Shown: positions 34,101 to 42,475, numbered from the stretch's first letter. The stretch is 64,000 nucleotides of DNA from JABGQS01 sp963674545 (GCA_963674545.2 CAXXFB010000001.1:1302001-1366000), one strand, 5' to 3'. Notes: generated by a model from the letters alone, not told the origin. A program made the numbers and translations.

Positions 34101-36630
34101 CAATATAAGTCTGGCTGTGAGTAACAGTCGCTGGCGGCGTTGAAAGGTCTGGACTCCAGCCGTTAAATGTATACCCTGTGTTTTCATTTACATACGGAAT
34201 AGACGGAAAAGGGGCTCCCGATTCAATATCGGTGAATTCAAGCGTGTCTAAACTCGTACCCTTTCCATCTAAATCGAACGTTATAGTGTATATATCTAAA
34301 GTAAAACCAAAGTAAACCGTTTCCGTCGGGTCGCTCGTTGTCAGCATTACTACTTCTGAGTCGCCTTGTATATACGCTGAATACGTCTTTCCGCCGGTAT
34401 CTGTTGCCGTCGACTCCGTTACAACCGTATAGGTATCAGGAATCGTAAGCGCTGTACTACCACCATCCTCATAAAAGAAGCTCTTTATAATATAAGCTGT
34501 TGAAATGCTAGGTTGAACTTCACCAAGACTATTGACTGGCTGACCAACATCATTGACTCTATAATAGATTACATTAATTGAACCGTTACCATCGCTTACA
34601 GCAGGCACGGTAAAGTCACCGGGATCCCAGTTTTCATATGCAACTTTTTGCGCAGGATCTCCGTTAACATCTGTATAATTGACGTATGTATCCTTATTGG
34701 ATGGATATATCTGACCGGGAACAGTAGTATTTAGATCCACCGTTACCTTATAGGTCATTTTTTCACCTTTCGGCTCTGTACCGTCATACTGCTCTTCTAT
34801 TGCAGATATGGTCCATTTCAGCTCCCATTTGCCCAGAGTAGAATTGTATTCAAAATCAACCTCGCCTTTGGTTACGACAACATCGGCGGTTGCCGCTGCC
34901 GGCGTTCCTGCGAGCGCCCATGTCGGGCTGCCCGGAGTTGCTATCACGAGGTCCACATATACGCTCATCGGGTCTGAAACTGTAACGTCCTGTGCGGCGA
35001 ATTTGATTTCGGAACCTATTGCGCTAAACACTCCCGAAAGGTCACCCGGGACTGCCGAATAATATTTGCCGCTGTCCGCACAGCTTTGAAGCACAGATGC
35101 TCCAGAGCTTGATATATCAAAGCCTATAGTATAGACATTAACGCTGCCGGTTATATATCCCGCTTCGTTTATTGTAGCAACAGAATTCTGTAATTCTGGA
35201 TCTGGATTACTCAACCAACCAGAACCCAGCGCATCAAAGGTATATTCTCTACCCGACGGTGCCCATGTAGCAGTATATCTGTAAGCATATGTGTAGCTTG
35301 GATCACCACCGTTGCCCATTACACTCCCATAATCATATCCATTAGGGCTGTGGAAAAAGTCAGAATCATATTCGCTTTCTGTTGGATTCCAGTCACAAAC
35401 CCAATATCCAGACCCGGTATACCACCTTTCATGTTCTCCTACTAATGTTGGAGAATCCACAACCGGCTCATAGCTGTATGTCGGGTCGCCGTCGCTCATT
35501 AAAACGATGTTCTTGCTGTCTGCAGAGCTTGATGCTATAAGCTGCCTCGCCATATAAAGTCCGCCCTGAATATTGGTCCCGCCGTTTGCCACTATACCAT
35601 TTATCGCTCCGTGAAGCGCCGTTACACTTGACGTAAAGTTACAGTCAAGCTGCGGAACTCCTGTGCTGCCGCCTCCGTTTATCGTTACAACTGCTATCCT
35701 GATGTTGCCGCTGCCGTCAATAAGGCCGTCGACAAAATTGTTGGCTGCAGTTTTCATCTCACCTAATTTGCCATCCCAACCCATGCTTCCGGAGTCGTCA
35801 AGCACCAAAACGATATCCGAGGTCGATTCGGTATTTTTACCAAAGACTTCGAGCTCTATCTGGTATTCGCCCTGAGTCCCTGTGCCAGTTCCCGTCTTTT
35901 CAACGTAGACAGCGCCTTCTTCAGGCCATTCCGGGCCGGAAGAGCTGGCTCCCATAAAAGCAAAAGACTCCATCGACTGCAGACTGGCAGATGCCGGCAC
36001 TCTAGGTATCGGCGCATCACCTATGTACTGCGGAGAACCAATCCCGTCGAGGTCTTCGAATTCCGGTTCCGCAGGCTTCGATTGCTGCTGTGAGGTTGGA
36101 TAGTCGGTTATTACACCTTCCAGCATCGGGTAATCGGCAAGCAACGATTCCAATGTCGGATATGCCGTAAGAAACGATTCCAATGTCGGGTATGCTGCCT
36201 CAAGCTCATCTAAAGCAGCATCTATATCCTCTTGTGTATATTCATCAGTAAGCGCCGGCGCGTCTGTAGGCTCCGGTGCATCTGTAGGCTCCGGTGCGTC
36301 CGTTGGCTCCGGTGCATCTGTAGGCTCCGGTGCGTCCGTTGGCTCCGGTGCATCTGTAGGCTCCGGTGCGTCCGTTGGCTCCGGTGCGTCCGTTGGCTCC
36401 GGTGCGTCCGTTGGCTCCGGTGCGTCCGTTGGCGCCGGTTCATCCATTGGCGCCGGTTCATCCGTTGGCGCCGGTTCATCCGTTGGCGCCGGTGCGTCCG
36501 TTGGCGCCGGTTCATCCGTTGGCGCCGGTGCATCCGTTGGCGCCGGTTTGTCAGCAGCTCCAACTGGTGACATAGTACCGAAAACTAACAATAACGTCAG
36601 CAGTACTACAACAATTTTCCTAAATTTCAT
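28105..36630 (-). CDS. Giant surface protein: VWA domain, tandem InlB/Listeria-Bacteroides-type repeats, C-terminal membrane anchor
   Basis: A 2841-aa secreted protein. Domains in order are a signal peptide (1-27), a Pro/Thr/Asp/Glu stalk of six-residue repeats (about 25-127), and a von Willebrand A domain (about 265-520) with the MIDAS motif 'DDSGSMG', the Thr in 'NGGTNIQGG' and Asp in 'MSDGDP'. Beta-rich linkers and diverged Listeria-Bacteroides repeats ('YTITFDLDG...FNGWSP') start near 780. Fifteen 73-residue tandem repeats span about 1204-2299, three 67-residue repeats follow, then Gly/Trp-rich modules, one transmembrane helix (about 2713-2733) and a 105-residue charged tail. There is no LPxTG signal. 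The ATG at 36630 has GAGG eight bases upstream. Expression is behind two tandem c-di-GMP-I riboswitches. The likely role is a filamentous adhesin. Confidence 0.92.
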   Translation of the reverse strand: MKFRKIVVVLLTLLLVFGTMSPVGAADKPAPTDAPAPTDEPAPTDAPAPTDEPAPTDEPAPMDEPAPTDAPEPTDAPEPTDAPEPTDAPEPTDAPEPTDAPEPTDAPEPTDAPEPTDAPEPTDAPALTDEYTQEDIDAALDELEAAYPTLESFLTAYPTLESLLADYPMLEGVITDYPTSQQQSKPAEPEFEDLDGIGSPQYIGDAPIPRVPASASLQSMESFAFMGASSSGPEWPEEGAVYVEKTGTGTGTQGEYQIELEVFGKNTESTSDIVLVLDDSGSMGWDGKLGEMKTAANNFVDGLIDGSGNIRIAVVTINGGGSTGVPQLDCNFTSSVTALHGAINGIVANGGTNIQGGLYMARQLIASSSADSKNIVLMSDGDPTYSYEPVVDSPTLVGEHERWYTGSGYWVCDWNPTESEYDSDFFHSPNGYDYGSVMGNGGDPSYTYAYRYTATWAPSGREYTFDALGSGWLSNPDPELQNSVATINEAGYITGSVNVYTIGFDISSSGASVLQSCADSGKYYSAVPGDLSGVFSAIGSEIKFAAQDVTVSDPMSVYVDLVIATPGSPTWALAGTPAAATADVVVTKGEVDFEYNSTLGKWELKWTISAIEEQYDGTEPKGEKMTYKVTVDLNTTVPGQIYPSNKDTYVNYTDVNGDPAQKVAYENWDPGDFTVPAVSDGNGSINVIYYRVNDVGQPVNSLGEVQPSISTAYIIKSFFYEDGGSTALTIPDTYTVVTESTATDTGGKTYSAYIQGDSEVVMLTTSDPTETVYFGFTLDIYTITFDLDGKGTSLDTLEFTDIESGAPFPSIPYVNENTGYTFNGWSPDLSTPPATVTHSQTYIAQYNTIEYPITYHLDGGIQIDPMPNPSSYTIETPTFTLYNPTKSGYTFEGWTGTDLSSPSTSVTVYQGSTGARDYTATWSQNTYTITFNDGAYGMVNGQSSFTLPDGSPYPSGPSVTADSGYSFDGWGTLPSTVTKDDSHTATYTPVEYTITYELYGGTNNAGNPSSYTIESSAITFLTPTRTGYTFDGWYTTAAYTTPKAGIPAGSTGNVKVHAKWLEDFTITFNDGTHGTVNGQSSFTLSDGSVFPTPPGVTADSGYTFDGWPSMPATVTEDRTFTATYTPINYTVTYIDNEGDSGTMSPSTHVYGVAKNLTSNAFGFTGHVFDGWATSDGGAVVYTDGQSVINLTSTPGGNVNLYAVWSLDNYDVTYDEHGGTSVNDEDDVAFGTLVTDPGASSKTGYTFKGWFTAETGGTEWDFDNDTMPANDLTLHAQWTVNNYDVTYNEHGGTDVSDENDVDYGTLITDPGASSKTGYTFKGWFTAETGGTEWDFDNDTMPANDLTLHAQWTVNNYDVTYNEHGGTDVSDENDVDYGTLITDPGASSKTGYTFKGWFTAETGGTEWDFDNDTMPANDLTLHAQWTVNNYDVTYNEHGGTDVSDENDVDYGTLITDPGASSKTGYTFKGWFTAETGGTEWDFDNDTMPANDLTLHAQWTVNNYDVTYNEHGGTDVSDENDVDYGTLITDPGASSKTGYTFKGWFTAETGGTEWDFDNDTMPANDLTLHAQWTVNNYDVTYNEHGGTDVSDENDVDYGTLITDPGASSKTGYTFKGWFTAETGGTEWDFDNDTMPANDLTLHAQWTVNNYDVTYNEHGGTDVSDENDVDYGTLITDPGASSKTGYTFKGWFTAETGGTEWDFDNDTMPANDLTLHAQWTVNNYDVTYNEHGGTDVSDENDVDYGTLITDPGASSKTGYTFKGWFTAETGGTEWDFDNDTMPANDLTLHAQWTVNNYDVTYNEHGGTDVSDENDVDYGTLITDPGASSKTGYTFKGWFTAETGGTEWDFDNDTMPANDLTLHAQWTVNNYDVTYNEHGGTDVSDENDVDYGTLITDPGASSKTGYTFKGWFTAETGGTEWDFDNDTMPANDLTLHAQWTVNNYDVTYNEHGGTDVSDENDVDYGTLITDPGASSKTGYTFKGWFTAETGGTEWDFDNDTMPANDLTLHAQWTVNNYDVTYNEHGGTDVSDENDVDYGTLITDPGASSKTGYTFKGWFTAETGGTEWDFDNDTMPANDLTLHAQWTVNNYDVTYNEHGGTDVSDENDVDYGTLITDPGASSKTGYTFKGWFTAETGGTEWDFDNDTMPANDLTLHAQWTVNNYDVTYNEHGGTDVSDENDVDYGTLITDPGASSKTGYTFKGWFTAETGGTEWDFDNDTMPANDLTLHAQWTVNNYDVTYNEHGGTDVSDENDVDYGTLITDPGASSKTGYTFKGWFTAETGGTEWDFDNDTMPANDLTLHAQWSDPIEYTITYVMNGGTNDPSNPATYTVESPLITLADPTRAGYNFTGWTPTDNIPAGSTGNKTFTATWSDPIEYTITYVMNGGTNDPSNPATYTVESPLITLADPTRAGYNFTGWTPTDNIPAGSTGNKTFTATWSDPIEYTITYVMNGGTNDPANPATYTVESPLITLEDPARANFGFTGWTPTDNIPAGSTGDRTFTAGWAIDTFTVTFIDFDGTVLGTDVVGFGGDADAPDDPEREGYEFTGWDTDYTNVTADLTVQAEYDPLLFTVTWENFDGTQLEVDSDVPYGATPSYDGDEPTRESSVESDFTFDGWTPAINPVTGDVTYTAQYTESGREYVVRWENWDGTLLEEDSLVYGTMPTYDGETPGRADEDGTTFTFLEWSPVVEPITGDITYTAQFTETLPEEATPEAGPNWLWWLLLIPGIGLLILLLAFWLKIVPIVEKVTQNPDGTISIQWGYENRKGRKVEFEEDDDDSVLSAQAGSIISNTLTDPEDGDTTVPPVKFEKGRVENVFVTVASADAKVEWKIRNRKANAELKKDEK
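29331..29732 (-). repeat. 201-bp coding repeats (67 residues each)
   Basis: The 'accacgttgctgtgaacgtc' boundary recurs at 29331 and 29532, and the same boundary marks the next unit at 29733. The units encode 'YTITYVMNGGTNDPSNPATY'-type modules. The same 201-bp period occurs in the paralogous gene around 38500-38900. Confidence 0.85.
29734..33018 (-). repeat. Fifteen tandem 219-bp coding repeats
   Basis: The unit boundary CCACTG (plus strand) recurs every 219 bases from 29734 to 32800. Fourteen units encode an identical 73-residue module ('NNYDVTYNEHGGTDVSDEND' and so on to 'LTLHAQWT'). The fifteenth, first to be translated, is diverged ('YDEHGGTSVNDEDDVAFG'). Differences among the other units are a few single-base, synonymous changes. 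The period is a multiple of three, so copy-number change keeps the frame. Confidence 0.97.
36251..36556 (-). repeat. 18-bp tandem repeat encoding a Pro/Thr/Asp/Glu stalk
   Basis: About seventeen 18-bp units starting at 36251 and 36269 onwards encode alternating EPTDAP and APTDEP hexapeptides near the N-terminus of the 2841-aa protein. Such rigid acidic stalks commonly space domains away from the cell wall. Confidence 0.9.
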
Positions 36631-36665
36631 GACCCTTTCCTCAACTTTCATATGCAGTTTCTGAG

Positions 36666-36778
36666 AAAACAAAAACCGCTCTCAAGTAATGAGGCGGCCG
36701 AACCATCATAGCGATAAACACGCCTTAGACTTCATGCTTTGCGTCCCCGGCTTTCGCTCGGGTTTGCCTTTCACCAAG
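36666..36778 (-). promoter_or_regulatory. c-di-GMP-I (GEMM-I) riboswitch, gene-proximal copy, with terminator
   Basis: On the minus strand the aptamer shows GGCAAACC (36761-36768), a GAAA tetraloop stem (GAGCGAAAGCC), the invariant GGGACGCAAAGC (36735-36746), the receptor strand GTCTAAGG, and the closing GGCCGCC (36692-36698). The last segment also forms the 5' arm of a terminator (CCGCCTCA with TGAGAGCGG, then T-rich 36666-36675). Because aptamer and terminator share bases, ligand binding should prevent termination (ON switch); that direction is inference. Confidence 0.92.
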
Positions 36779-36825
36779 TTTCAGTTATCAGCCTGTTTAT
36801 ACTAAATCTTATTAATTGTCTAGAA

Positions 36826-36934
36826 ACAAAAAACCGCACTCAAGCTGCGAGGCGGCCGAACCGTCATAGCGATAAACACGCTTTAGACTTCATGCTTTGC
36901 GTCCCCGGCTTTCGCTCGGGTTTGCCTTTCACTG
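36826..36934 (-). promoter_or_regulatory. c-di-GMP-I (GEMM-I) riboswitch, promoter-proximal copy, with terminator
   Basis: It is almost identical to the downstream copy: GGCAAACC, GCGAAAGC tetraloop stem, GGGACGCAAAGC, GTCTAAAG and GGCCGCC (36851-36934 on the minus strand). Its own terminator (CCGCCTC...GAGTGCGG then TTTTTTG) lies at 36826-36857. Each aptamer thus has a separate terminator, making a two-switch series. Confidence 0.92.
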
Positions 36935-36981
36935 AATAGTTAGTATAAATAAGCTATAAATATTAGTATATTTCTTTGATT

Positions 36982-37010
36982 ATTCTATTCTTATTGATAT
37001 AATATGTCAA
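36982..37010 (-). promoter_or_regulatory. Promoter of the riboswitch/2841-aa protein transcript
   Basis: On the minus strand TTGACA (37010-37005), 17 bases, TAGAAT (36987-36982), about 40 bases before the first riboswitch. Confidence 0.8.
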
Positions 37011-37212
37011 TAGCTTTTTTGAAAAAATACCATATTTTGTCCTTATTAGTGTAAATCCTGCTCTTTTACTCATTATATTGCTTTAAATGCTTATTTTAAA
37101 TACTATTATAATCAATTTACTATTACTTTTTGCGATTTTTCTTACTATATAATATATAGCTCATACTTTCAAACCTGTTTGGTAAGTCAATAATCAATTC
37201 AAAATATAACAA

Positions 37213-37241
37213 CAGCGCCCGGGAATTTATCCCGGGCGCTG
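37213..37241 (-). terminator. Hairpin downstream of the 1685-aa surface protein gene
   Basis: CAGCGCCCGGG and CCCGGGCGCTG arms. It is the same element, with the same flanks, as at 28043-28071. Confidence 0.65.
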
Positions 37242-37273
37242 CAATCACTAATCGTTTATTTTGCTGTTGCCGC

Positions 37274-40200
37274 TTACTTTTCGTCTTTTTTCAGTTCGGC
37301 CTTTGCCTTGCGGTTCCTTATCTTCCACTCGACCTTTGCATCAGCACTTGCTACTGTTACAAATACGTTTTCTACTCTGCCCTTCTCAAACTTGACCGGC
37401 GGTACTGTCGTGTCGCCGTCTTCAGGGTTTGTAAGCGTATTGCTTATGATGCTTCCAGCCTGTGCGCTCAATACTGAGTCATCCTCTTCGAACTCAACCT
37501 TCCTGCCCTTGCGGTTCTCATAACCCCACTGGATACTTATCGTTCCATCCGGGTTCTGCGTTACCTTCTCGACTATCGGCACTACCTTCAGCCAGAATGC
37601 CAGCAGCAGTATTATCAGTCCGATTCCCGGTATCAGCAGCAGCCACCACAGCCAGCTCGGGCCAGCTTCAGGCGTCGCTTCCTCAGGAAGTGTCTCTGTG
37701 AACTGCGCCGTGTAGGTTATGTCCCCAGTTATCGGCTCTACTACCGGTGACCATTCCAAGAATGTAAACGTTGTTCCATCCTCGTCCGCTCTTCCCGGTG
37801 TTTCTCCGTCGTATGTCGGCATTGCACCGTATACTACTGAATCCTCTTCAAGCAGCGTTCCGTCCCAGTTCTCCCACCTTACGACATATGCTCTGCCGCC
37901 TTCGGTGTATTGCGCTGTGTACGTTACGTCACCAGTTACTGGATTGATTGCCGGTGTCCAGCCATCAAACGTAAAGTCGCTTTCAACTGAAGACTCTCTT
38001 GTCGGCTCGTCTCCGTCATAGCTCGGTGTTGAACCGTATGGTACATCCGAGTCTACCTCAAGCTGCGTTCCGTCAAAGTTCTCCCACGTTACCGTGAACA
38101 GCAGCGGATCATACTCTGCCTGAACTGTCAGGTCTGCCGTTACGTTGGTGTAGTCAGCATCCCAGCCTGTGAACTCGTATCCTTCACGTTCCGGATCTGC
38201 CGGGGGAACAGCGTCGCCGCCGAAGCCTACTACGTCTGTTCCAAGCACAGTCCCGTCAAAGTCTATGAACGTTACTGTAAACGTATCGATCGCCCATCCT
38301 GCTGTGAACGTCCTGTCACCTGTGCTGCCTGCCGGTATGTTATCCGTCGGTGTCCAACCTGTGAATCCAAAGTTCGCTCTTGCCGGGTCTGCCAGTGTTA
38401 TCAGCGGGCTCTCTATCGTGTAGGTATCCGGGTTTGCCGGGTCGTTTGTTCCGCCGTCCATTACGTATGTGATCGTGTACTCTATCGGGTCTGACCACGT
38501 TGCTGTGAACGTCCTGTTTCCCGTGCTGCCTGCCGGTATATTATCCTCCGGTGTCCATCCTGTGAAGTTGTAGCCTGCCCTTGTCGGGTCTGCCAGCGTT
38601 ATCAACGGACTTTCTACCGTGTAGGTTGCCGGGTTTGCCGGGTCGTTCGTTCCGTCGTTCATTACGTATGTAATCGTGTACTCTATCGGGTCTGACCACG
38701 TTGCTGTGAACGTCCTGTTTCCTGTCGAGCCTGCCGGTATGTTATCCGTCAGTGTCCATCCCGTGAAATTGTAGCCTGCCCTTGTCGGGTCGGCCAGCGT
38801 TATCAACGGGCTTTCTACCGTGTAGGTCGCCGGGTTGCTCGGGTCGTTTGTTCCGCCGTTCATCACATACGTTATGTCATACTCTATCGGGTCTGACCAC
38901 GTTGCCGTGTAGCTCCTGTTGCCTGTTGAACCCGTCGGTATGGTCACGCTCATCGTCGCGCTGCCAAGGTCTGTGCCTGTCCAGCCTTCGAAGTTGTAAC
39001 CGGCCTTTGTCGGGTTTATCAGCGTTATATCCGCAGACTCTACTGTATACGTTACAGGATTAGTTCCCGCTACGCTGCCGCCGTCAAGATCGTATGTTAT
39101 CGTGTACTCTATCGGGTCTGACCACTGCGCTACTGCTGCAGAGCTTTTCTGAACGTTGGCAGGATTTATACTAGGTGTATAGTTCCACTGTACAAATGTG
39201 TACCCTGTCCTTGTTGCACCTGGTTCTGTTACGCTTCCGCCAACATATGCATACTGCGTTGCAAGCCCTGTGTCATCAAGAGTTCCGCCGTTTGCATCAT
39301 ACGTTACTTCATATAGAGCTGACGACGCTTTTACTCCTGCATATACCCATTGGCTGTTATCATCATCGTACCAGTAGATCTTAACTGTCTCGCTCGATTC
39401 TACTCCTATCGGATTAGTCTCGAACAGGAACGGGTTTATCCAGCGGTTTGCCTCGCTGTTTACAAAGCCCAGGTCACCAAGCAATACTATCGTGCCTGTG
39501 CCTACCACTTCATATCCAACCTCTACCGGATAGTTGTCACTAACGCTGTCTTTATGATAGATTCTCCATTCTCTTAAGTCTGTCGGTCCGTCTCCGCTGC
39601 CCTGCATATACGTTAGATTGAATTTGTGGGCATCGTAGTATACCGTTACTGTCTTGTCCTCTGCAGGCATGTTGCCCGATACCGTTGCAATTGACGGTAC
39701 ATCGAACCCAAGAACTGCCGGTGAAGCTACACTGTACGGGTCGCCGTAATTATACGTCTGGCTGTACTGCGTTGCCACCACTGCATTGTTTGCTCTATTT
39801 AGGTAGTTTATCGTCAATGTGTAGTCTATTGCTTCCCACTGCGCTACTGCTGCTGAGCTTTTCTGAACGTTGGCAGGATTTATACTAGGCGTATAGTTCC
39901 ACTGTACAAATGTGTATCCTGTCCTTGTTGCACCTGGTTCTGTTACGCTTCCGCCAACATATGCATACTGCGTTGCAAGCCCTGTGTCATCAAGAGTTCC
40001 GCCGTTTGCATCATACGTTACTTCATATAGAGCTGACGACGCTTTTACTCCTGCATATACCCATTGGCTGTTATCATCATCGTACCAGTAGATCTTAACT
40101 GTCTCGCTCGAATCTACTCCTATCGCATTAGTCTCAAACAGGAACGGGTCTGTCCAGCGGTTTGCCTCGCTGTTTACAAAGCCCAGGTCACCAAGCGATA

Positions 40201-42331
40201 CTATCGTGCCTGTGCCTACCACTTCATATCCAACCTTTACCGGATAGTTGTCACTAACGCTGTCTTTATGATAGATTCTCCATTCTCTTAAGTCTGTCGG
40301 TCCGTCTCCGCTGCCCTGCATATACGTTAGATTGAATTTGTGGGCATCGTAGTATACCGTTACTGTCTTGTCCTCTGCAGGCATGTTGCCCGATACCGTT
40401 GCAATTGACGGTACATCGAACCCAAGAACTGCCGGTGAAGTTACACTGTACGGGTCGCCGTAATTATATGTCTGGCTGTACTGCGTTGCCACCACTGCAT
40501 TGTTTGCTCTATTTAGGTAGTTTATCGTCAATGTGTACTCGTCCTGCGTGTACTGTGCTACGTACGTGATGTCTGCGTGTACCGCCGTTGTGTCTATCGT
40601 AGCTTTGCTTAACAATGTCGTCCCGCCGTCGCTGCTCCAGCCGTCAAACTTCCAGCCAGTGCGGCTCGGATTGCTCGGCGCTGTTGCGCTGTCGCCGTCG
40701 AGCACCGTCTCCGGTGTTCCTATAGTCGTATTATCGTAGTCCTTGAACGTTACCGTATAATCGTTCAAGGACCAATGAGCATGTAACGTAAGATCATAAG
40801 CAGGCATGGTATCCATTACGAAATCCCACTCTGTGCCGCCCGTCTCTGCTGTGAACCATCCTTCAAAAGTATGCCCTTCCCATGTAGAATTACCAGGATT
40901 GTTTATCAAAGAATCGAATGGTACGTTTTGCTGATCAGCAACCTGCGAGCCTCCATGCTCCTCGTATGTTACATCGTAGTTGTCCTTCGTCCAAGTCGCA
41001 TTTATCGTAACATCTTGTGCAGGCATCTTCGTCGGGTGTATATCCCAGCTGTCGAAAACATAGCCTGTTCTAGTCGGGCTAGACGGATAATCTATAGTTG
41101 AACCATAATCAACCATATTGTTTGAAATCTCTCCGCCGTATCCATTGTTGAATATAAGTCTGTACTGGTTAATCGTCCACTTAGCTACAAAAGTTACATT
41201 GCTAGATGGCATTGTGAAGCTATTGCCTCCCCAATAAATTCCTGCAACCTTAGCTGATTCCCATCCTGCAAAGGTATAACCCTCTTTTTGAGGAACTTCA
41301 GAACCGACTGCTACCATATCGCCCGCATAGTGTCCTGTGCTGTCTGTAGGCATAGGTGAACCTGCATCTTCTCCATTTCCGTCGTATGAAACCGAATATG
41401 TCGGACTGGCTGTAAGTGTGCTTGTATCAGATTCTGTTACCGTTGCATTGCCCATAACTGACAGCCATTGTACTGAACCCCCTACAACCGGTTCAAGAGC
41501 TATGGCATCCTTTTCTGAAGAGTTGCCGGTTATGCTTGCCGTAATTGTTACATTTTCACCAGGATCGGAAGCAAGTTCTAGTTGATACGGAAAAACATCA
41601 TCTGTAGGATCTGGATCTGTAATAGGAGTAACAGTACCGTGAGATGAATTTACCTCAAAGCTGCTGTAAGTCCCTGTTGCCGTAACATCAAACAGATATG
41701 TATCCGGATAAGCCGGGCCATAATATCCATCCGGTTCGACAGTAACTGAAAATGCTGAAGTTGATGACCTAGGGCCTACTCCAGATAATAGTATATATTT
41801 TTCATACATTGCAAGCGCTGCCGCAGCTCTTTCATTCTTTTTACTGCCGTTGAATTTAAATGTCGGATTATTTACACCATGAATGACATGCCAAATAGCT
41901 GCCTGTGCAGCTGCAAAACTTGCTTCCTCTTGGTCTTTCTGTGCAATCCCGTCAAATATAGAGCTGTCTAGGCCAAGTGCTGAAGCTATTTGAGATGGTG
42001 AAAGCCCGTTGCCTGAAGATTTTAGCATTATTGCCCGAACACGCTCAGCAGGAGTCCCAAGATAGGCATCCAGTGAGGCGCTAACATATGACGTGGAATG
42101 ACTATAGTTGTGCAGCATATCTATGCAGAATGCCCCAAAGTCTATATTCCCAGCTCCAGTAACAGTAAAGCTGGCAACAGTTAAATCTCTCCCTCCATCA
42201 AAACTTACTTCACCAACACTCTTTGTTATCTGCACTTTACTATATGGGTCACCCCATGCAGATGCAGTTGTTGGCAGGAATGCTACCAGCAGTAAAACTG
42301 CCAGTAAAACCGCAAATACTCTTTTTTTCAT
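37274..42331 (-). CDS. Large surface adhesin with N-terminal thioester domain, MucBP-like and InlB-type repeats
   Basis: A 1685-aa secreted protein. The signal peptide (1-25) ends at 'TTASA'. Residues 26 to about 165 match a thioester domain: Cys69 in 'FGAFCIDMLH' and Gln143 in 'AAAQAAIWHVIHG' are the pair that forms the reactive Cys-Gln thioester in Gram-positive adhesins. After a beta domain come Listeria-Bacteroides repeats, two 238-residue duplicated blocks with MucBP-like 'YTLTINYLNRANNAVVATQY', 67-residue repeats, and a C-terminal module, transmembrane helix and charged tail nearly identical to those of the 2841-aa paralogue. There is no LPxTG. The ATG at 42331 has GGAGG eight bases upstream. 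Two tandem c-di-GMP-I riboswitches precede it. The likely role is covalent attachment to host or partner surfaces; chemistry is inferred from the motif. Confidence 0.92.
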   Translation of the reverse strand: MKKRVFAVLLAVLLLVAFLPTTASAWGDPYSKVQITKSVGEVSFDGGRDLTVASFTVTGAGNIDFGAFCIDMLHNYSHSTSYVSASLDAYLGTPAERVRAIMLKSSGNGLSPSQIASALGLDSSIFDGIAQKDQEEASFAAAQAAIWHVIHGVNNPTFKFNGSKKNERAAAALAMYEKYILLSGVGPRSSTSAFSVTVEPDGYYGPAYPDTYLFDVTATGTYSSFEVNSSHGTVTPITDPDPTDDVFPYQLELASDPGENVTITASITGNSSEKDAIALEPVVGGSVQWLSVMGNATVTESDTSTLTASPTYSVSYDGNGEDAGSPMPTDSTGHYAGDMVAVGSEVPQKEGYTFAGWESAKVAGIYWGGNSFTMPSSNVTFVAKWTINQYRLIFNNGYGGEISNNMVDYGSTIDYPSSPTRTGYVFDSWDIHPTKMPAQDVTINATWTKDNYDVTYEEHGGSQVADQQNVPFDSLINNPGNSTWEGHTFEGWFTAETGGTEWDFVMDTMPAYDLTLHAHWSLNDYTVTFKDYDNTTIGTPETVLDGDSATAPSNPSRTGWKFDGWSSDGGTTLLSKATIDTTAVHADITYVAQYTQDEYTLTINYLNRANNAVVATQYSQTYNYGDPYSVTSPAVLGFDVPSIATVSGNMPAEDKTVTVYYDAHKFNLTYMQGSGDGPTDLREWRIYHKDSVSDNYPVKVGYEVVGTGTIVSLGDLGFVNSEANRWTDPFLFETNAIGVDSSETVKIYWYDDDNSQWVYAGVKASSALYEVTYDANGGTLDDTGLATQYAYVGGSVTEPGATRTGYTFVQWNYTPSINPANVQKSSAAVAQWEAIDYTLTINYLNRANNAVVATQYSQTYNYGDPYSVASPAVLGFDVPSIATVSGNMPAEDKTVTVYYDAHKFNLTYMQGSGDGPTDLREWRIYHKDSVSDNYPVEVGYEVVGTGTIVLLGDLGFVNSEANRWINPFLFETNPIGVESSETVKIYWYDDDNSQWVYAGVKASSALYEVTYDANGGTLDDTGLATQYAYVGGSVTEPGATRTGYTFVQWNYTPSINPANVQKSSAAVAQWSDPIEYTITYDLDGGSVAGTNPVTYTVESADITLINPTKAGYNFEGWTGTDLGSATMSVTIPTGSTGNRSYTATWSDPIEYDITYVMNGGTNDPSNPATYTVESPLITLADPTRAGYNFTGWTLTDNIPAGSTGNRTFTATWSDPIEYTITYVMNDGTNDPANPATYTVESPLITLADPTRAGYNFTGWTPEDNIPAGSTGNRTFTATWSDPIEYTITYVMDGGTNDPANPDTYTIESPLITLADPARANFGFTGWTPTDNIPAGSTGDRTFTAGWAIDTFTVTFIDFDGTVLGTDVVGFGGDAVPPADPEREGYEFTGWDADYTNVTADLTVQAEYDPLLFTVTWENFDGTQLEVDSDVPYGSTPSYDGDEPTRESSVESDFTFDGWTPAINPVTGDVTYTAQYTEGGRAYVVRWENWDGTLLEEDSVVYGAMPTYDGETPGRADEDGTTFTFLEWSPVVEPITGDITYTAQFTETLPEEATPEAGPSWLWWLLLIPGIGLIILLLAFWLKVVPIVEKVTQNPDGTISIQWGYENRKGRKVEFEEDDSVLSAQAGSIISNTLTNPEDGDTTVPPVKFEKGRVENVFVTVASADAKVEWKIRNRKAKAELKKDEK
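39127..40554 (-). repeat. 714-bp direct duplication within the adhesin gene
   Basis: Two adjacent 714-bp blocks (39127-39840 and 39841-40554) encode nearly identical 238-residue segments, from MucBP-like 'YTLTINYLNRANNAVV' to 'ANVQKSSAAVAQW'. They differ at few positions (for example Thr-Asp-Pro versus Ile-Asn-Pro), indicating a recent in-frame duplication. Confidence 0.93.
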
Positions 42332-42365
42332 TATTCTGTCCTCCATTTTTCGGAGCAGTTTCTGA

Positions 42366-42475
42366 AAAAATAAAAACCGCTCTCAAGTAATGAGGCGGCC
42401 GAACCGTCATAGCGATAAACACGCCTTAGACTTCGTGCTTTGCGTCCCCGGCTTTCGCACGAGTTTGCTTTTCAC
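42366..42475 (-). promoter_or_regulatory. c-di-GMP-I (GEMM-I) riboswitch, gene-proximal copy, with terminator
   Basis: On the minus strand: GCAAAC, GCGAAAGC tetraloop stem, GGGGACGCAAAGC, GTCTAAGG and GGCCGCC (42392-42475). The terminator hairpin CCGCCTCA/TGAGAGCGG with T-rich tail overlaps the 3' aptamer strand (about 42366-42399), 35 bases before the adhesin start codon. Confidence 0.92.

Noticed and set aside
36232..36570. Arg/Trp-rich and Pro/Ala-rich open frames on the plus strand opposite the 18-bp repeat
   Set aside because: They are antisense shadows of the EPTDAP stalk repeat, with no ribosome-binding site.
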